NCBI RefSeq assembly: GCF_014287675.1
Contig: NZ_JACOPQ010000008.1
Coordinates: 124,001-188,000 of the forward strand
Reading direction: 5' to 3'
DNA: 64,000 bases
DNA from: Lawsonibacter faecis
GTDB lineage: Bacteria > Bacillota > Clostridia > Oscillospirales > Oscillospiraceae
The notes below the pieces were generated by a model. It was not told the origin of the DNA. It worked only from the letters and a program-made list of their open reading frames with translations, and did no database searches. How positions within the stretch are numbered: the stretch's first letter is position 1; every line of letters starts with the position of its first letter. A program made the position numbers and the translations under genes. This document shows, piece after piece, positions 41,539 to 49,081 of the stretch.

Positions 41539-41909
41539 TGGGGTGGCTGATACCGGCCCTCGCCGGGGCGGTTACCGGCGTGCTCTCCGGCTTCGGCGTG
41601 GGGGGCGGCACCCTGCTGCTCATCTATATGACCGCCTTCGCCGGCGTGCCCCAGAATCTGGCCCAGGGGGTCAATCTGCTCTACTTCCTCCCCACCGCAG
41701 CCACCGCCCTGCCCGCCCACGTCAAAAACGGATACGTTGAAAAAAAAGCCCTGTTACCCTCCGTCCTGGCCGGACTCCTGGGCACGGGCCTTGCCGCCTG
41801 GGTGGCCACCGCCCTGGATGTGGCGCTGCTCCACAAATGCTTTGGCGCCTTCCTGATCTATATCGGCGTGTCCGAGCTGCTGCGCAGGGACGCGCCCGGG
41901 GATTCTTAG
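41538..41909 (+). CDS. TauE/SafE-type permease, C-terminal half protein
   Basis: Membrane protein of 123 residues with about four helices, starting MGWLIPALAGAVTGVLSGFG and carrying GVGGGTLLLIYMTAFAGVPQ, the second-repeat TSUP motif. It starts on the last base of the preceding gene's stop codon (TGATG), so the two halves are made together by coupled translation and should assemble into one eight-helix transporter. Because both frames are intact and each has its own start, I read this as a genuine split, not a frameshift error; a single-base sequencing error at 41538 remains possible. Confidence 0.85.
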   Translation: MGWLIPALAGAVTGVLSGFGVGGGTLLLIYMTAFAGVPQNLAQGVNLLYFLPTAATALPAHVKNGYVEKKALLPSVLAGLLGTGLAAWVATALDVALLHKCFGAFLIYIGVSELLRRDAPGDS

Positions 41910-41916
41910 CGTCCCT

Positions 41917-41958
41917 TCCCATCCAGCCCAGGCTGGATGGGAGCCCTTTTCTTTTTCA
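41917..41958 (+). terminator. Terminator after the split permease
   Basis: Eleven-bp stem TCCCATCCAGC / GCTGGATGGGA, loop CCAG, then GCCCTTTTCTTTTT. Confidence 0.93.
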
Positions 41959-41962
41959 CCCT

Positions 41963-42058
41963 CGGGACAACTAAATTGTCCCTGCGGCAAGGTTTTGCCC
42001 CTGCCCCAGGGGCAAAACGCTTGTACGGCGCAACGCGCCGCCCCACGCTGTGGGGCCC
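41963..42058. repeat. Cluster of four short palindromes
   Basis: Consecutive inverted repeats GGGACAA/TTGTCCC, GTTTTGCCCCTG/(C)AGGGGCAAAAC, CGGCGC/GCGCCG and CCCCAC/GTGGGG fill the gap between the permease terminator and ruvX. This is typical of REP-like intergenic elements, but only one copy is in the window. Confidence 0.6.
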
Positions 42059-42080
42059 CGACGCGGACGCCTCCACTGTG

Positions 42081-42500
42081 TCAGCACCCCATCCGCTTTC
42101 TTGTCAAATATCCCTCCAAAATCAGCGTGGCCGCTACGGCGTCCACGTTTTTTTTATGGTCCTTCATCTTTTTCCCCGAGGTATGGAGAATGGCGTGGGC
42201 CTCCACGGTGGTCCTGCGCTCGTCCCAGAGGACGGGTGTCAGACCGGCGGCCTCCGCTACCCGTGCCGCGAACGCCCTGTACAGCTCCGCCCTGGGCCCC
42301 TCCGTGCCGTCCATGTTCCGCGGAAAGCCCATCACCAGCTCCTCTACCGCGTGTGTCTTTGCCAGCCGGGCGATCTCCGCCGCCACGGCCTCGCTCTTCC
42401 GGCTCTGAATGACGGTGGTATACCCCGCCAGAAGGCCCGTGGGGTCGGAGATGGCGATGCCGGTCCGGGCGTCGCCATAGTCAATTGCCATAATCCGCAT
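42081..42500 (-). CDS. ruvX: RuvX/YqgF-family pre-16S rRNA nuclease
   Basis: RNase H-fold nuclease of 139 residues, thought to trim the 5' end of pre-16S rRNA. The three acidic motifs are MAIDYGDARTGIAISD, VMGFPRNMDGTEGP and a C-terminal KKNVDAVAATLIL; LWDERRTTVEAH is also characteristic. It starts inside the last 20 bases of the upstream ArsR-type gene, so the two are co-transcribed. Confidence 0.94.
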   Translation of the reverse strand: MRIMAIDYGDARTGIAISDPTGLLAGYTTVIQSRKSEAVAAEIARLAKTHAVEELVMGFPRNMDGTEGPRAELYRAFAARVAEAAGLTPVLWDERRTTVEAHAILHTSGKKMKDHKKNVDAVAATLILEGYLTRKRMGC

Positions 42501-42855
42501 AAATTTGTTTACTCCTCATCTTAGTTTCAGGTACGGCGCCGGCGGCAGGAACATCGGGTCGTAGAAGAGCGCCCTCGTCCGCTTCATCTCCGCTCCCCTC
42601 CTTAAATTGTCCCAGCCACAGCAGCAGTTCTTCCAAAACTGAGGTATTCAGTCCATAATAGATAAAATTCTTATATCTCTCCTCATAAACAAGCCCCGCC
42701 TTCTTGAGCTGGTTCAGATGGTAGGAGATCGCCGCACCCGTCAGTGCAAAGTGCCCCGCAATCTCTCCCGCCGGCAGCTTTTCCTCCCGAAGCAGGAGCA
42801 GAATCTCCCGCCGGACCGGGTCCGACAGGGCGCGAAAGCTCTCAGCAAACCCCAT
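42481..42855 (-). CDS. ArsR-family repressor, SdpR-like
   Basis: Winged-helix repressor of 124 residues. The DNA-binding core is FRALSDPVRREILLLLREEKLPAGEI, then LTGAAISYHLNQLKKAGLV and a wing YEERYKNFIYYGLNTSV, as in SdpR-type autorepressors with no metal ligands. The last 30 residues form a low-complexity tail running into ruvX, so the true stop context may be recent. A perfect 9-bp inverted repeat just after its promoter is the likely autoregulatory operator. No sdpI-type partner gene is adjacent. Start at 42855 follows GGGAGGTG. Confidence 0.87.
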   Translation of the reverse strand: MGFAESFRALSDPVRREILLLLREEKLPAGEIAGHFALTGAAISYHLNQLKKAGLVYEERYKNFIYYGLNTSVLEELLLWLGQFKEGSGDEADEGALLRPDVPAAGAVPETKMRSKQIYADYGN

Positions 42856-42873
42856 CGTTTCACCTCCCGGCGT

Positions 42874-42926
42874 CTATTTAAATATTTCTTTAAATAGATG
42901 GTAGCATATCCGCCTCTCCTTTGCAA
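42874..42926 (-). promoter_or_regulatory. Promoter and operator of the SdpR-like gene
   Basis: Minus-strand TTGCAA (42921-42926) and TACCAT (42898-42903) are 17 bases apart. Directly downstream, at the transcript start, lies the inverted repeat CTATTTAAA-TATTTC-TTTAAATAG (42874-42897), the kind of AT-rich palindrome ArsR-family repressors bind. Confidence 0.65.
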
Positions 42927-42950
42927 GCTGAATTTCTAAGCCGATAATGC

Positions 42951-42979
42951 TTGACTTTTCCATTTTCCTGTGATAACCT
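42951..42979 (+). promoter_or_regulatory. Promoter of the rpmG-secE-nusG operon
   Basis: TTGACT (42951-42956), 17 bases, TAACCT (42974-42979). It gives a leader of about 230 bases that contains a terminator at 43136-43173. Confidence 0.6.
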
Positions 42980-43078
42980 ATTAGTACCTATGAACAGGGC
43001 TCTTTTTTTGTGCGCATTTTTACGGTGTGATGACGTGCAAAACCCTGCACCGCTCAGACGGACATAGGGAGGCAGACC

Positions 43079-43240
43079 ATGCCGGATCCGCACCGTGACG
43101 TTTTGGGGACATGCCATGGGCATATTCTCTGCGTTGCTGGATTCGGCCTATTGGGCCGCATCCGGCTTTTTTTATGCCCCGATGCGTCCCGGAATCATAA
43201 AGGAGGTGCCGACAAGTGGCAAAGGCAGGCAACCGGGTAA
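43079..43240 (+). CDS. Possible leader peptide ahead of rpmG
   Basis: A 53-codon frame starting MPDPHRDVLGTCHGH with a GGGAGG site 5-6 bases before the ATG. It runs through the leader terminator at 43136-43173 and ends inside rpmG. Ribosomes translating it would disrupt the terminator stem, so it could couple translation to read-through. The product itself resembles nothing I know; the frame may be fortuitous. Confidence 0.3.
   Translation: MPDPHRDVLGTCHGHILCVAGFGLLGRIRLFLCPDASRNHKGGADKWQRQATG
43136..43173 (+). terminator. Leader terminator (attenuator) before rpmG
   Basis: A 13-bp stem with one mismatch (43136-43148 with 43154-43166), loop TATTG, then seven T. No gene on this strand ends upstream of it, so it must act on the operon's own leader transcript. 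Confidence 0.8.
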
Positions 43241-43380
43241 AGATCACCCTGCGCTGCTCCGAGTGCAAGCAGCGTAACTACAACACGTTCAAAAACAAGA
43301 AAAATACCCCCGACCGTCTGGAACTGAATAAGTACTGCCCCTTCTGCAGGAAGCATACGGTCCACAACGAGACCAAGTAA
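43216..43380 (+). CDS. rpmG: Ribosomal protein bL33
   Basis: Zinc-ribbon 50S protein of 54 residues. After a GTG start the sequence runs AKAGNRVKITLRCSECKQRN and later CPFCRKHTVHNETK, giving the CxxC...CxxC zinc pairs of the C+ form of bL33. AGGAGG lies 10 bases upstream of the GTG. It is the usual first gene of the rpmG-secE-nusG group in Firmicutes. Confidence 0.95.
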   Translation: MAKAGNRVKITLRCSECKQRNYNTFKNKKNTPDRLELNKYCPFCRKHTVHNETK

Positions 43381-43427
43381 TGAGCTTTACGAATCATATG
43401 GCTCACAAGAAAGAAGGGTGTATCTGA

Positions 43428-43754
43428 ATGTCTGAATATGATAAGCTCGACCAGAACGAGCTGGAGGAAGAGGTCGTAGAGGCCCCCGCCGCCCCTGAAA
43501 AAGCCGAGAAGAAGAGCAAGGACACGGACAAGAAGGCTGACAAGAAGGCCAAGCCCGGTTTCTTTGCCCGCGTCGGCAAGTGGTTCAAGGAAATGAAGAG
43601 CGAGCTGAAGAAAGTTCAGTGGCCCACCAAAAAGACCGTCGTAAAGAACACCGGCGTGGTTATCGCCTGCGTCATTGTGGTCGGCGTCTTCATCTGGGTG
43701 TTCGACCTCCTGGCCAACTCGGTGGTAGGCGCTCTTCTGAGACTCTTCGGTTAA
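43428..43754 (+). CDS. secE: Preprotein translocase subunit SecE
   Basis: Essential SecYEG subunit of 108 residues. A long charged cytoplasmic head (lysine- and glutamate-rich) precedes the conserved amphipathic helix FKEMKSELKKVQWPTKKTVV and a single membrane helix TGVVIACVIVVGVFIWVFDL. Longer than the 60-residue minimum because of the head. It lies 47 bases after rpmG and 10 before nusG. Confidence 0.96.
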   Translation: MSEYDKLDQNELEEEVVEAPAAPEKAEKKSKDTDKKADKKAKPGFFARVGKWFKEMKSELKKVQWPTKKTVVKNTGVVIACVIVVGVFIWVFDLLANSVVGALLRLFG

Positions 43755-43764
43755 GGGGCGCATC

Positions 43765-44289
43765 ATGGCTGATAGTGCAAAGTGGTATGTCGTGCATACC
43801 TACTCCGGCTATGAGAACACCGTCGCCGCCTCCATTGAGAAGGCGGTGGAAAACCGTGGGATGCACGAGCTCATTCAGGAGGTCAGCATCCCTCTGGAGA
43901 CCGTCACCGAGATTACCGACAACGGCCCCAAGACCGTGGAGCGCAAGGTCTTTCCCGGGTATGTGCTGGTGAAGATGGTGATGACCGACGAGACCTGGCA
44001 TCTGGTGCGCAACGTCCGCGGCGCCACCGGCTTCGTCGGCTCCGGCAACAAGGCCATCCCCCTCTCCGAGGCCGAGATCGCAGCCCTGGGCGTTGAGAAG
44101 CGCGAGGTTGTGGTCGGCTACGAGGTGGGCGACAACGTCAAGATCACCGACGGCGCGCTGGAGTCCTTCCTGGGCGTGGTCGACGAGATCGACATTGAGC
44201 GCAGCAAGGTCCGCGTGGTTGTATCCATGTTCGGCCGGGAGACTCCCGTCGAGCTGGAGCTGGACCAGGTGGAGCCCGTAGAGATGTAA
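43765..44289 (+). CDS. nusG: Transcription termination/antitermination factor NusG
   Basis: Transcription elongation factor of 174 residues. The NGN domain (about 1-115) begins KWYVVHTYSGYENTVAASIE and includes VFPGYVLVKMVMTDETWHLV and the RGATGFVGSG loop. The KOW domain (about 120-174) shows YEVGDNVKITDGALESFLGV. It binds RNA polymerase through the NGN domain. Encoded between secE and rplK, as is usual. Confidence 0.97.
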   Translation: MADSAKWYVVHTYSGYENTVAASIEKAVENRGMHELIQEVSIPLETVTEITDNGPKTVERKVFPGYVLVKMVMTDETWHLVRNVRGATGFVGSGNKAIPLSEAEIAALGVEKREVVVGYEVGDNVKITDGALESFLGVVDEIDIERSKVRVVVSMFGRETPVELELDQVEPVEM

Positions 44290-44479
44290 GCACACCCGTT
44301 CCCCACCCCCGTCCACCCCACAGGGCGGAGGGGCATCCGGGGGAACCGGCGCCCCCGGATGGCACGGCGGAGGGCGCCAGAGCGGCTTATTGTTCCCGCA
44401 GGAGCAATCCGTGTCTTAGTGGGAGACACGCCCACGGCGTGTCGTCCAACCACATTTATCGTAGGAGGTGCTGTTTCAA

Positions 44480-44905
44480 ATGGCACAGAAAGTTACTGGT
44501 TACGTGAAGCTGCAGATTCCCGCCGGCAAGGCGACTCCGGCCCCCCCGGTCGGCCCCGCCCTCGGCCAGCACGGCATCAACATCGCCGCCTTCACCAAGG
44601 AATTCAACGAGCGCACCAAGAATGACGCCGGCCTCATCATCCCCGTCGTCATCACCGTCTATGCCGACCGTTCCTTCTCCTTTATTACCAAGACTCCCCC
44701 CGCGGCCGTTCTGATCAAGAAGGCCTGCAACATCGAGTCCGGCTCCGGCGTCCCCAACAAGACCAAGGTAGCCACCATCAGCAAAGAGGACGTCCGCAAG
44801 ATCGCTGAAACCAAGATGCCCGACCTCAACGCCGCCAGCGTCGAGGCCGCTATGAGCATGATCGCCGGCACGGCGCGCTCCATGGGCATCGTGGTGGGCG
44901 ACTAA
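44480..44905 (+). CDS. rplK: Ribosomal protein uL11
   Basis: 50S stalk-base protein of 141 residues that binds 23S rRNA in the GTPase centre. Family motifs are VTGYVKLQIPAGKATPAPPV, GPALGQHGINIAAFTKEFNE and a C-terminal IAGTARSMGIVV. The start at 44480 follows AGGAGG; four codons upstream of it are not conserved. A 190-base gap precedes it, with GC-rich repeats but no clear promoter. Confidence 0.98.
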   Translation: MAQKVTGYVKLQIPAGKATPAPPVGPALGQHGINIAAFTKEFNERTKNDAGLIIPVVITVYADRSFSFITKTPPAAVLIKKACNIESGSGVPNKTKVATISKEDVRKIAETKMPDLNAASVEAAMSMIAGTARSMGIVVGD

Positions 44906-44924
44906 GGCGAAGGAGGTATAGGAA

Positions 44925-45617
44925 ATGTTTAGAGGCAAGAAATATCAGGAGAGCGCCAAGCAGATCGACAAGGCCGCTCTGTACGATACCGCTGAGGCGA
45001 TGGAGCTGGTCGTGAAGACCGCCCCCGCCAAGTTTGACGAGACCGTCGAGCTCCACGTGAAGCTGGGCGTCGACTCCCGCCACGCCGACCAGCAGGTCCG
45101 CGGCGCCATCGTCCTCCCCCACGGCACCGGCAAGACCGCCCGCGTGCTGGTCTTTGCCAAGGGCGACAAGGCCGACGCCGCCCGTGAGGCCGGCGCCGAC
45201 TTCGTCGGCGAGATGGACATGGTCGAGAAGATCCAGAAGGAAAACTGGTTCGACTACGACGTGGTCGTGGCCTCCCCCGACATGATGGGTGTGGTCGGCC
45301 GTCTTGGTAAGGTCCTGGGCCCCAAGGGTCTCATGCCCTCCCCCAAGGCCGGCACCGTCACCCCCGACGTAGCCAAGGCCGTCAAGGAGATCAAGGCCGG
45401 TAAGGTCGAGTACCGCCTGGACAAGACCAACATCATCCACTGCCCCATCGGCAAGGTCTCCTTCGGCCCCGAGAAGCTCGCTCAGAACTTCAACGCTCTG
45501 ATGGGCGCCATCATTAAGGCGAAGCCCTCCGCCGCCAAGGGCCAGTATGTGCGCAGCTGTGTCTGCGCCTCCACCATGGGCCCCGGCGTGAAGATCAACG
45601 CCGCCAAGCTGGTGTAA
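44925..45617 (+). CDS. rplA: Ribosomal protein uL1
   Basis: 50S protein of 230 residues forming the L1 stalk. Typical segments are VKLGVDSRHADQQVRGAIVL, then KVLGPKGLMPSPKAGTVTPD and MGPGVKINAAKL at the C-terminus. It lies 19 bases after rplK with GGAGG before the ATG. In other bacteria uL1 represses its own operon by binding the mRNA leader; a matching site was not identified here. Confidence 0.98.
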   Translation: MFRGKKYQESAKQIDKAALYDTAEAMELVVKTAPAKFDETVELHVKLGVDSRHADQQVRGAIVLPHGTGKTARVLVFAKGDKADAAREAGADFVGEMDMVEKIQKENWFDYDVVVASPDMMGVVGRLGKVLGPKGLMPSPKAGTVTPDVAKAVKEIKAGKVEYRLDKTNIIHCPIGKVSFGPEKLAQNFNALMGAIIKAKPSAAKGQYVRSCVCASTMGPGVKINAAKLV

Positions 45618-45740
45618 ATCAGCTCCCGGCGCATCCAACGCCCCGGGTCCGGGGTGTAATTCTCCTTCCGCCGGCGCGGAAACTCTGCGAGGCTTAGCAG
45701 GCGGGGGCGAGCCCCCGCCTGGCCTTGCGAAACTTTGTAG

Positions 45741-45769
45741 TTGACAGCCTGTCCGCAGGGTGTTATACT
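45741..45769 (+). promoter_or_regulatory. Promoter of rplJ-rplL
   Basis: TTGACA (45741-45746), 17 bases, TATACT (45764-45769), close to consensus. Upstream, 45690-45720 is a strong GC hairpin (GGCGGGGGC / GCCCCCGCC) that may terminate the rplKA transcript. Confidence 0.85.
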
Positions 45770-45775
45770 ATATTT

Positions 45776-45967
45776 CGTGTTCAGAGACAGCAGGTGGCTC
45801 TATGCCGTAAGTCCTGCCGAGAATGCAGTATAAACGTCTGTTTTGTGCTGTTTTGTGTCTTTGGATACGAAGCGGCACTTTTTCTTTATCCCAGCGCGCG
45901 GCCGCGCAGGCGGCCGCATGCGCGAACAATCGCGCACAGCGCAATTTTTACTGGAGGTGAATCCCAA
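45776..45967 (+). promoter_or_regulatory. L10 leader with internal terminator
   Basis: The leader between the rplJ promoter and start holds the L10-binding pattern, with AGACAGCAGGTG followed by TAAGTCCTGCCGAG, as in the L10_leader RNA family. A terminator-like stem GTGCTG / CGGCAC (45845-45878) followed by TTTTTCTTT comes next. By analogy with Bacillus, L10(L12)4 binding to the kink-turn favours premature termination, giving autoregulation. Confidence 0.75.
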
Positions 45968-46513
45968 ATGCCTAACGCAAAGGTTCTGAGCGAGAAGCAG
46001 GCCATCGTGGCCGAGCTGACCGAGAAGATCAAGGGCGCCGCCAGCGGCGTTCTGGTGGACTACAAGGGCATCACTGTGGCGGAGGACACCGCTCTGCGCG
46101 CCGAGCTGCGCAAGAACGACGTGGACTATGCCGTGGTCAAGAACACCCTGCTCCGCTTCGCCGCCAACAACTGCGGCATGGAGGCCCTGGATGAAACCCT
46201 GAACGGCACCACTTCCCTGGCTGTCAGCGCGGGCGATCCCATTGCCCCCATGCGTGTCGTCAACAACTTCGCCAAGAAGTTCAACGGCGCCAAGTTCACC
46301 ATCAAGGCCGGCTTTATGGACGGCAAGGTCCTCTCCCTTGAGGAGATCAGCGCCCTGGCTGAGCTGCCCTCCAAGGAGGCTCTGCTGGGCCAGGTCCTGG
46401 GCACCATGCTGGCCCCCATCACCAGCCTGGCCATCGTCCTGAAGGCCATCGCCGAGAAGCAGGGCGGCGACCTCGAGGAGGCCGTGGCTGCCGAGGCTCC
46501 CGCCGCCGAGTAA
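45968..46513 (+). CDS. rplJ: Ribosomal protein uL10
   Basis: Stalk protein of 181 residues that anchors bL12 dimers to the ribosome. Conserved stretches are EKIKGAASGVLVDYKGITVA, VVKNTLLRFAANN and the helical C-terminal ALLGQVLGTMLAPITSLAIV that carries the L12 sites, then an Ala/Glu-rich tail. The ATG at 45968 follows GGAGGTG. It is preceded by its own autoregulatory leader. Confidence 0.98.
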   Translation: MPNAKVLSEKQAIVAELTEKIKGAASGVLVDYKGITVAEDTALRAELRKNDVDYAVVKNTLLRFAANNCGMEALDETLNGTTSLAVSAGDPIAPMRVVNNFAKKFNGAKFTIKAGFMDGKVLSLEEISALAELPSKEALLGQVLGTMLAPITSLAIVLKAIAEKQGGDLEEAVAAEAPAAE

Positions 46514-46568
46514 GCGGCCGCACAACCCCACTTATTTTAAAACAACATTTATTAGGAGGTAACATATC

Positions 46569-46940
46569 ATGGCTTCTGAGAAGATTACTGCCCTCATCGA
46601 AGAGGTTAAGGGCCTGACCGTTCTGGAGCTCTCCGAGCTCGTCCACGCCCTGGAGGAGGAGTTCGGCGTCTCCGCCGCCGCCATGGCCGCTCCCGCCGCC
46701 GCCGCTGCCGCTCCCGCTGCTGAGGAGAAGACCGAGTTCGACGTGGTCCTCGCCGAGATCGGCGCCGAGAAGATCAAGGTCATCAAGGTCGTCCGCGAGA
46801 TCACCGGCCTGGGCCTGGGCGAGGCCAAGGCGCTCGTCGAGGCTGCCCCCAAGGCTGTCAAGGAAGGCGTCAGCAAGGACGAGGCCGAGGAGCTGAAGAA
46901 GAAGATCGAGGAAGTCGGCGCCAAGGTCGAGCTGAAGTAA
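46569..46940 (+). CDS. rplL: Ribosomal protein bL12 (L7/L12)
   Basis: Stalk protein of 123 residues that recruits translational GTPases. An N-terminal dimerisation region (LIEEVKGLTVLELSELVHAL) is joined by an Ala-rich hinge to the C-terminal domain (KTEFDVVLAEIGAEKIKVIK, GLGLGEAKALVEAAPK). AGGAGG precedes the ATG. An intrinsic terminator follows directly, so rpoB does not continue this operon here. Confidence 0.98.
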   Translation: MASEKITALIEEVKGLTVLELSELVHALEEEFGVSAAAMAAPAAAAAAPAAEEKTEFDVVLAEIGAEKIKVIKVVREITGLGLGEAKALVEAAPKAVKEGVSKDEAEELKKKIEEVGAKVELK

Positions 46941-46960
46941 GAACTTCTTTTAACCCATTG

Positions 46961-46999
46961 AAAATGTCCCCCCGTCGTAAGACGGGGGGACATTTTTTG
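46961..46999. terminator. Terminator after rplL
   Basis: Thirteen-bp perfect stem with GTAA loop (ATGTCCCCCCGTC / GACGGGGGGACAT), flanked by AAA and TTTTTT, usable from both sides between rplL and the convergent methyltransferase. Confidence 0.95.
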
Positions 47000-47024
47000 C
47001 TCGGCGGAACTTATACCCGCCGCC

Positions 47025-47642
47025 TTATGGCTTCTCCCCCCGCATGAGAAAGAGCGAGTAGGGCACGTCCTCGTCGGTCAGCCGCTTCACGCCTGTGAAA
47101 GCGGTGCGGACGCTCACTTCCCGGAGTCCGGCCCGCTCCAGCTCAGCGGCCATCCAGGCGCGGTCAAAGCCGTTGTAGCCGTCAAAGCCCTTGTCCTCCC
47201 TGTGGAAGCGCCCGTCCTCGGCGTCCAGATCGATGAGGAGGAACGTCCCCCCCTTTTTGAGCAGGGGGGCAACAAGGGCAAGCTCCCCGGCAATATCCCG
47301 GATGTGGTGGAAGACCATGGAGCTGTAGATAAGGTCAAATTTCCCCCGGTACGCCTCCCCCTCCAGGTCCTTTACCTCAATTGGGCGCACATTTTTTATC
47401 CCCGCCCCCGCCAGCTTCTCCCCCAGCGCCTTCTGCATGGCAGCCGCGGTGTCCGCCGTACAGATCTCCATGAAGTACGGGCACAGGCCAAAGGTCAGCA
47501 GGCCCGTGCCGCTGCCTATTTCCAGCGCGGTCTTCCCCCGGGCGTCCCCGATCTCCCTCCGTATCTCCTCCACCAGGGCCGCAGCCCGCCTCGTCCGCTC
47601 GGGCGTGTCCCAGCCGGCCGCCTTCTCGTCGCTAAAGTACAT
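47025..47642 (-). CDS. SAM-dependent methyltransferase, class I
   Basis: Cytoplasmic methyltransferase of 205 residues. SAM-binding motif I is ALEIGSGTGLLTFGLCPYF; the acidic residue of motif II follows in ICTADTAAAM; motif IV is FDLIYSSMVFHHI, as in UbiE-like small-molecule enzymes. The substrate is unknown. It overlaps the end of the PAP2 phosphatase gene by 11 bases and is co-transcribed with it. Confidence 0.88.
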   Translation of the reverse strand: MYFSDEKAAGWDTPERTRRAAALVEEIRREIGDARGKTALEIGSGTGLLTFGLCPYFMEICTADTAAAMQKALGEKLAGAGIKNVRPIEVKDLEGEAYRGKFDLIYSSMVFHHIRDIAGELALVAPLLKKGGTFLLIDLDAEDGRFHREDKGFDGYNGFDRAWMAAELERAGLREVSVRTAFTGVKRLTDEDVPYSLFLMRGEKP

Positions 47643-48198
47643 TGCGCTTCCCCCTGTTCTCTCTCAGCCGGAGCAGCCGCCCCAGCAGCTTCCATGCCAG
47701 CCACCCGCATATGAGCCCAATTGCCATCCCCACCAACACGTCAGAGGGGAAATGGACCCCCACATAGAGCCGGGAGAGTCCCATGAGCGCCGCCAAAATC
47801 ACGGCGGTCACGCCCATCCACTTTTTCGGCAGGGCTCTTGCCCAGGCCGACGCCGCGGCAAAGGCCGCGCAGGTGTGGCCCGAGGGGAAGGAATTGGGAT
47901 CGTTCTCCACCACAAGGTGGAAAAGCCCCTCCACCGTGAGCCAGGGCCGCGGGCGGGCCACCAGATGCTTGAGAACCACATTCGTGCACAGCGCCCCCAG
48001 TATCAGCGCCAGAATCCCCGCAGCTCCCGCCTTGCGGGTCTTTTTGAAGAAGAGCATCCCCAGGGAGAGCACAATCCACATCAGGCCCGCATCCCCCAGC
48101 TTGGTGTAGAAGCTCACGATGGGCGTGAGCAGATCGCTGCGGACAAACTCCTGAATCCACAGGAGGGCGCCGCCGTCCAGTTGTATCAGCCAGTCCAT
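47632..48198 (-). CDS. PAP2-family membrane phosphatase
   Basis: Inner-membrane lipid phosphatase of 188 residues with about five helices. The three active-site motifs are complete: KHLVARPRP, PSGHTCAAFAAA and SRLYVGVHFPSD. Such proteins dephosphorylate undecaprenyl diphosphate (BcrC-like) or phosphatidic acid; with wall genes nearby, recycling of undecaprenyl diphosphate is plausible but not proven. ATG at 48198 follows GGAGG by 5 bases. Confidence 0.9.
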   Translation of the reverse strand: MDWLIQLDGGALLWIQEFVRSDLLTPIVSFYTKLGDAGLMWIVLSLGMLFFKKTRKAGAAGILALILGALCTNVVLKHLVARPRPWLTVEGLFHLVVENDPNSFPSGHTCAAFAAASAWARALPKKWMGVTAVILAALMGLSRLYVGVHFPSDVLVGMAIGLICGWLAWKLLGRLLRLRENRGKRNVL

Positions 48199-48320
48199 AG
48201 TGGCCTCCAAATTCAAATAGAGTAAGCAGGAGAAAACGCCGGACAGGTCTTACATCCGGCAGAGGCCGCGGCTCCCCGGAGCCGCACAGCCCGATTCCCC
48301 ATCCGTCTTCCTTTTTCGCC

Positions 48321-48357
48321 AAAAACCAGGGCGGGAGCTCGCGCTCCCGCCCTGGTT
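48321..48357 (-). terminator. Terminator after the DUF4330 gene
   Basis: Minus-strand 15-bp stem AACCAGGGCGGGAGC / GCTCCCGCCCTGGTT with a GCGA loop, followed by TTT, 10 bases past the stop. Confidence 0.88.
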
Positions 48358-48366
48358 CTATTTCTC

Positions 48367-48915
48367 TTAAGCTGCGGGAGCAGTCGTAACAGGCTCGCAG
48401 GTGAGGATGATGCCGTTGACCAGCTCGAAGGTCTTGGTCTTAATGATATGGCTCTTGCCAATGCGGACCTCCTGAGTGCCCACCTTCTGGGTAATGGCGT
48501 TCTGGATCTCAGCCCGCATCTCAAAAATCACGTCCACATAGTTGCCCTCCTGGGCCATGACGATGGTGCCGTCGTCCATGGGAACGCCCTCCATGTGGGG
48601 CTGGGAGGTGACGGAGAGGACCTCGCTGCCCGCGAGCATGGCGCCGTCGGCCATGAGCTGGGTATGCTCGCCGCCCAGGGCCACCTCGGCCTCGATGGCG
48701 CTGTACACCTCCGGCGTGACCCGGTAGACAATGGCGGAGTACTCAATCTGGCTGGTGGCGGCCTCCCCGGGCAGGCCCGACGACCTGTTGGTGAATTTCA
48801 GGAGCAAAAATACCGCCACGGCCACAATCAGCAGCAGCACAACAATGTCGATAATGTTAATCTTACCGAAGAGCCGTCCCTTTTCGTCAAACACTTTTCC
48901 CTTTTTTTCGTTCAT
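48367..48915 (-). CDS. DUF4330 membrane-anchored protein
   Basis: A 182-residue protein with a short cytoplasmic head containing FDEKGRLFGKINIIDIVVLL, the DUF4330 signature, leading into one membrane helix, and an extracellular beta-rich domain of about 125 residues. Function unknown; in Firmicutes it often neighbours surface-polysaccharide genes, as here next to the divergent glycosyltransferase-CsaB gene. ATG at 48915 follows GGAGG by 10 bases. A possible minus-strand promoter is TTGCCG-18-TACCAT at 48973-49002. Confidence 0.82.
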   Translation of the reverse strand: MNEKKGKVFDEKGRLFGKINIIDIVVLLLIVAVAVFLLLKFTNRSSGLPGEAATSQIEYSAIVYRVTPEVYSAIEAEVALGGEHTQLMADGAMLAGSEVLSVTSQPHMEGVPMDDGTIVMAQEGNYVDVIFEMRAEIQNAITQKVGTQEVRIGKSHIIKTKTFELVNGIILTCEPVTTAPAA

Positions 48916-49081
48916 CCTGATGATACCTCCAAGGCAATTGTAGATGGAAGACTGTTGTAAACGGTCAGTTTTATGGTACAATAAATAATTGGCAGCCGGC
49001 AATTAAGCCGCATATGACATCCAAGGTATTGTACCATACTTCCCCATTCATTAACAAGTCCTTTTTGGAGGCTATCGATAT

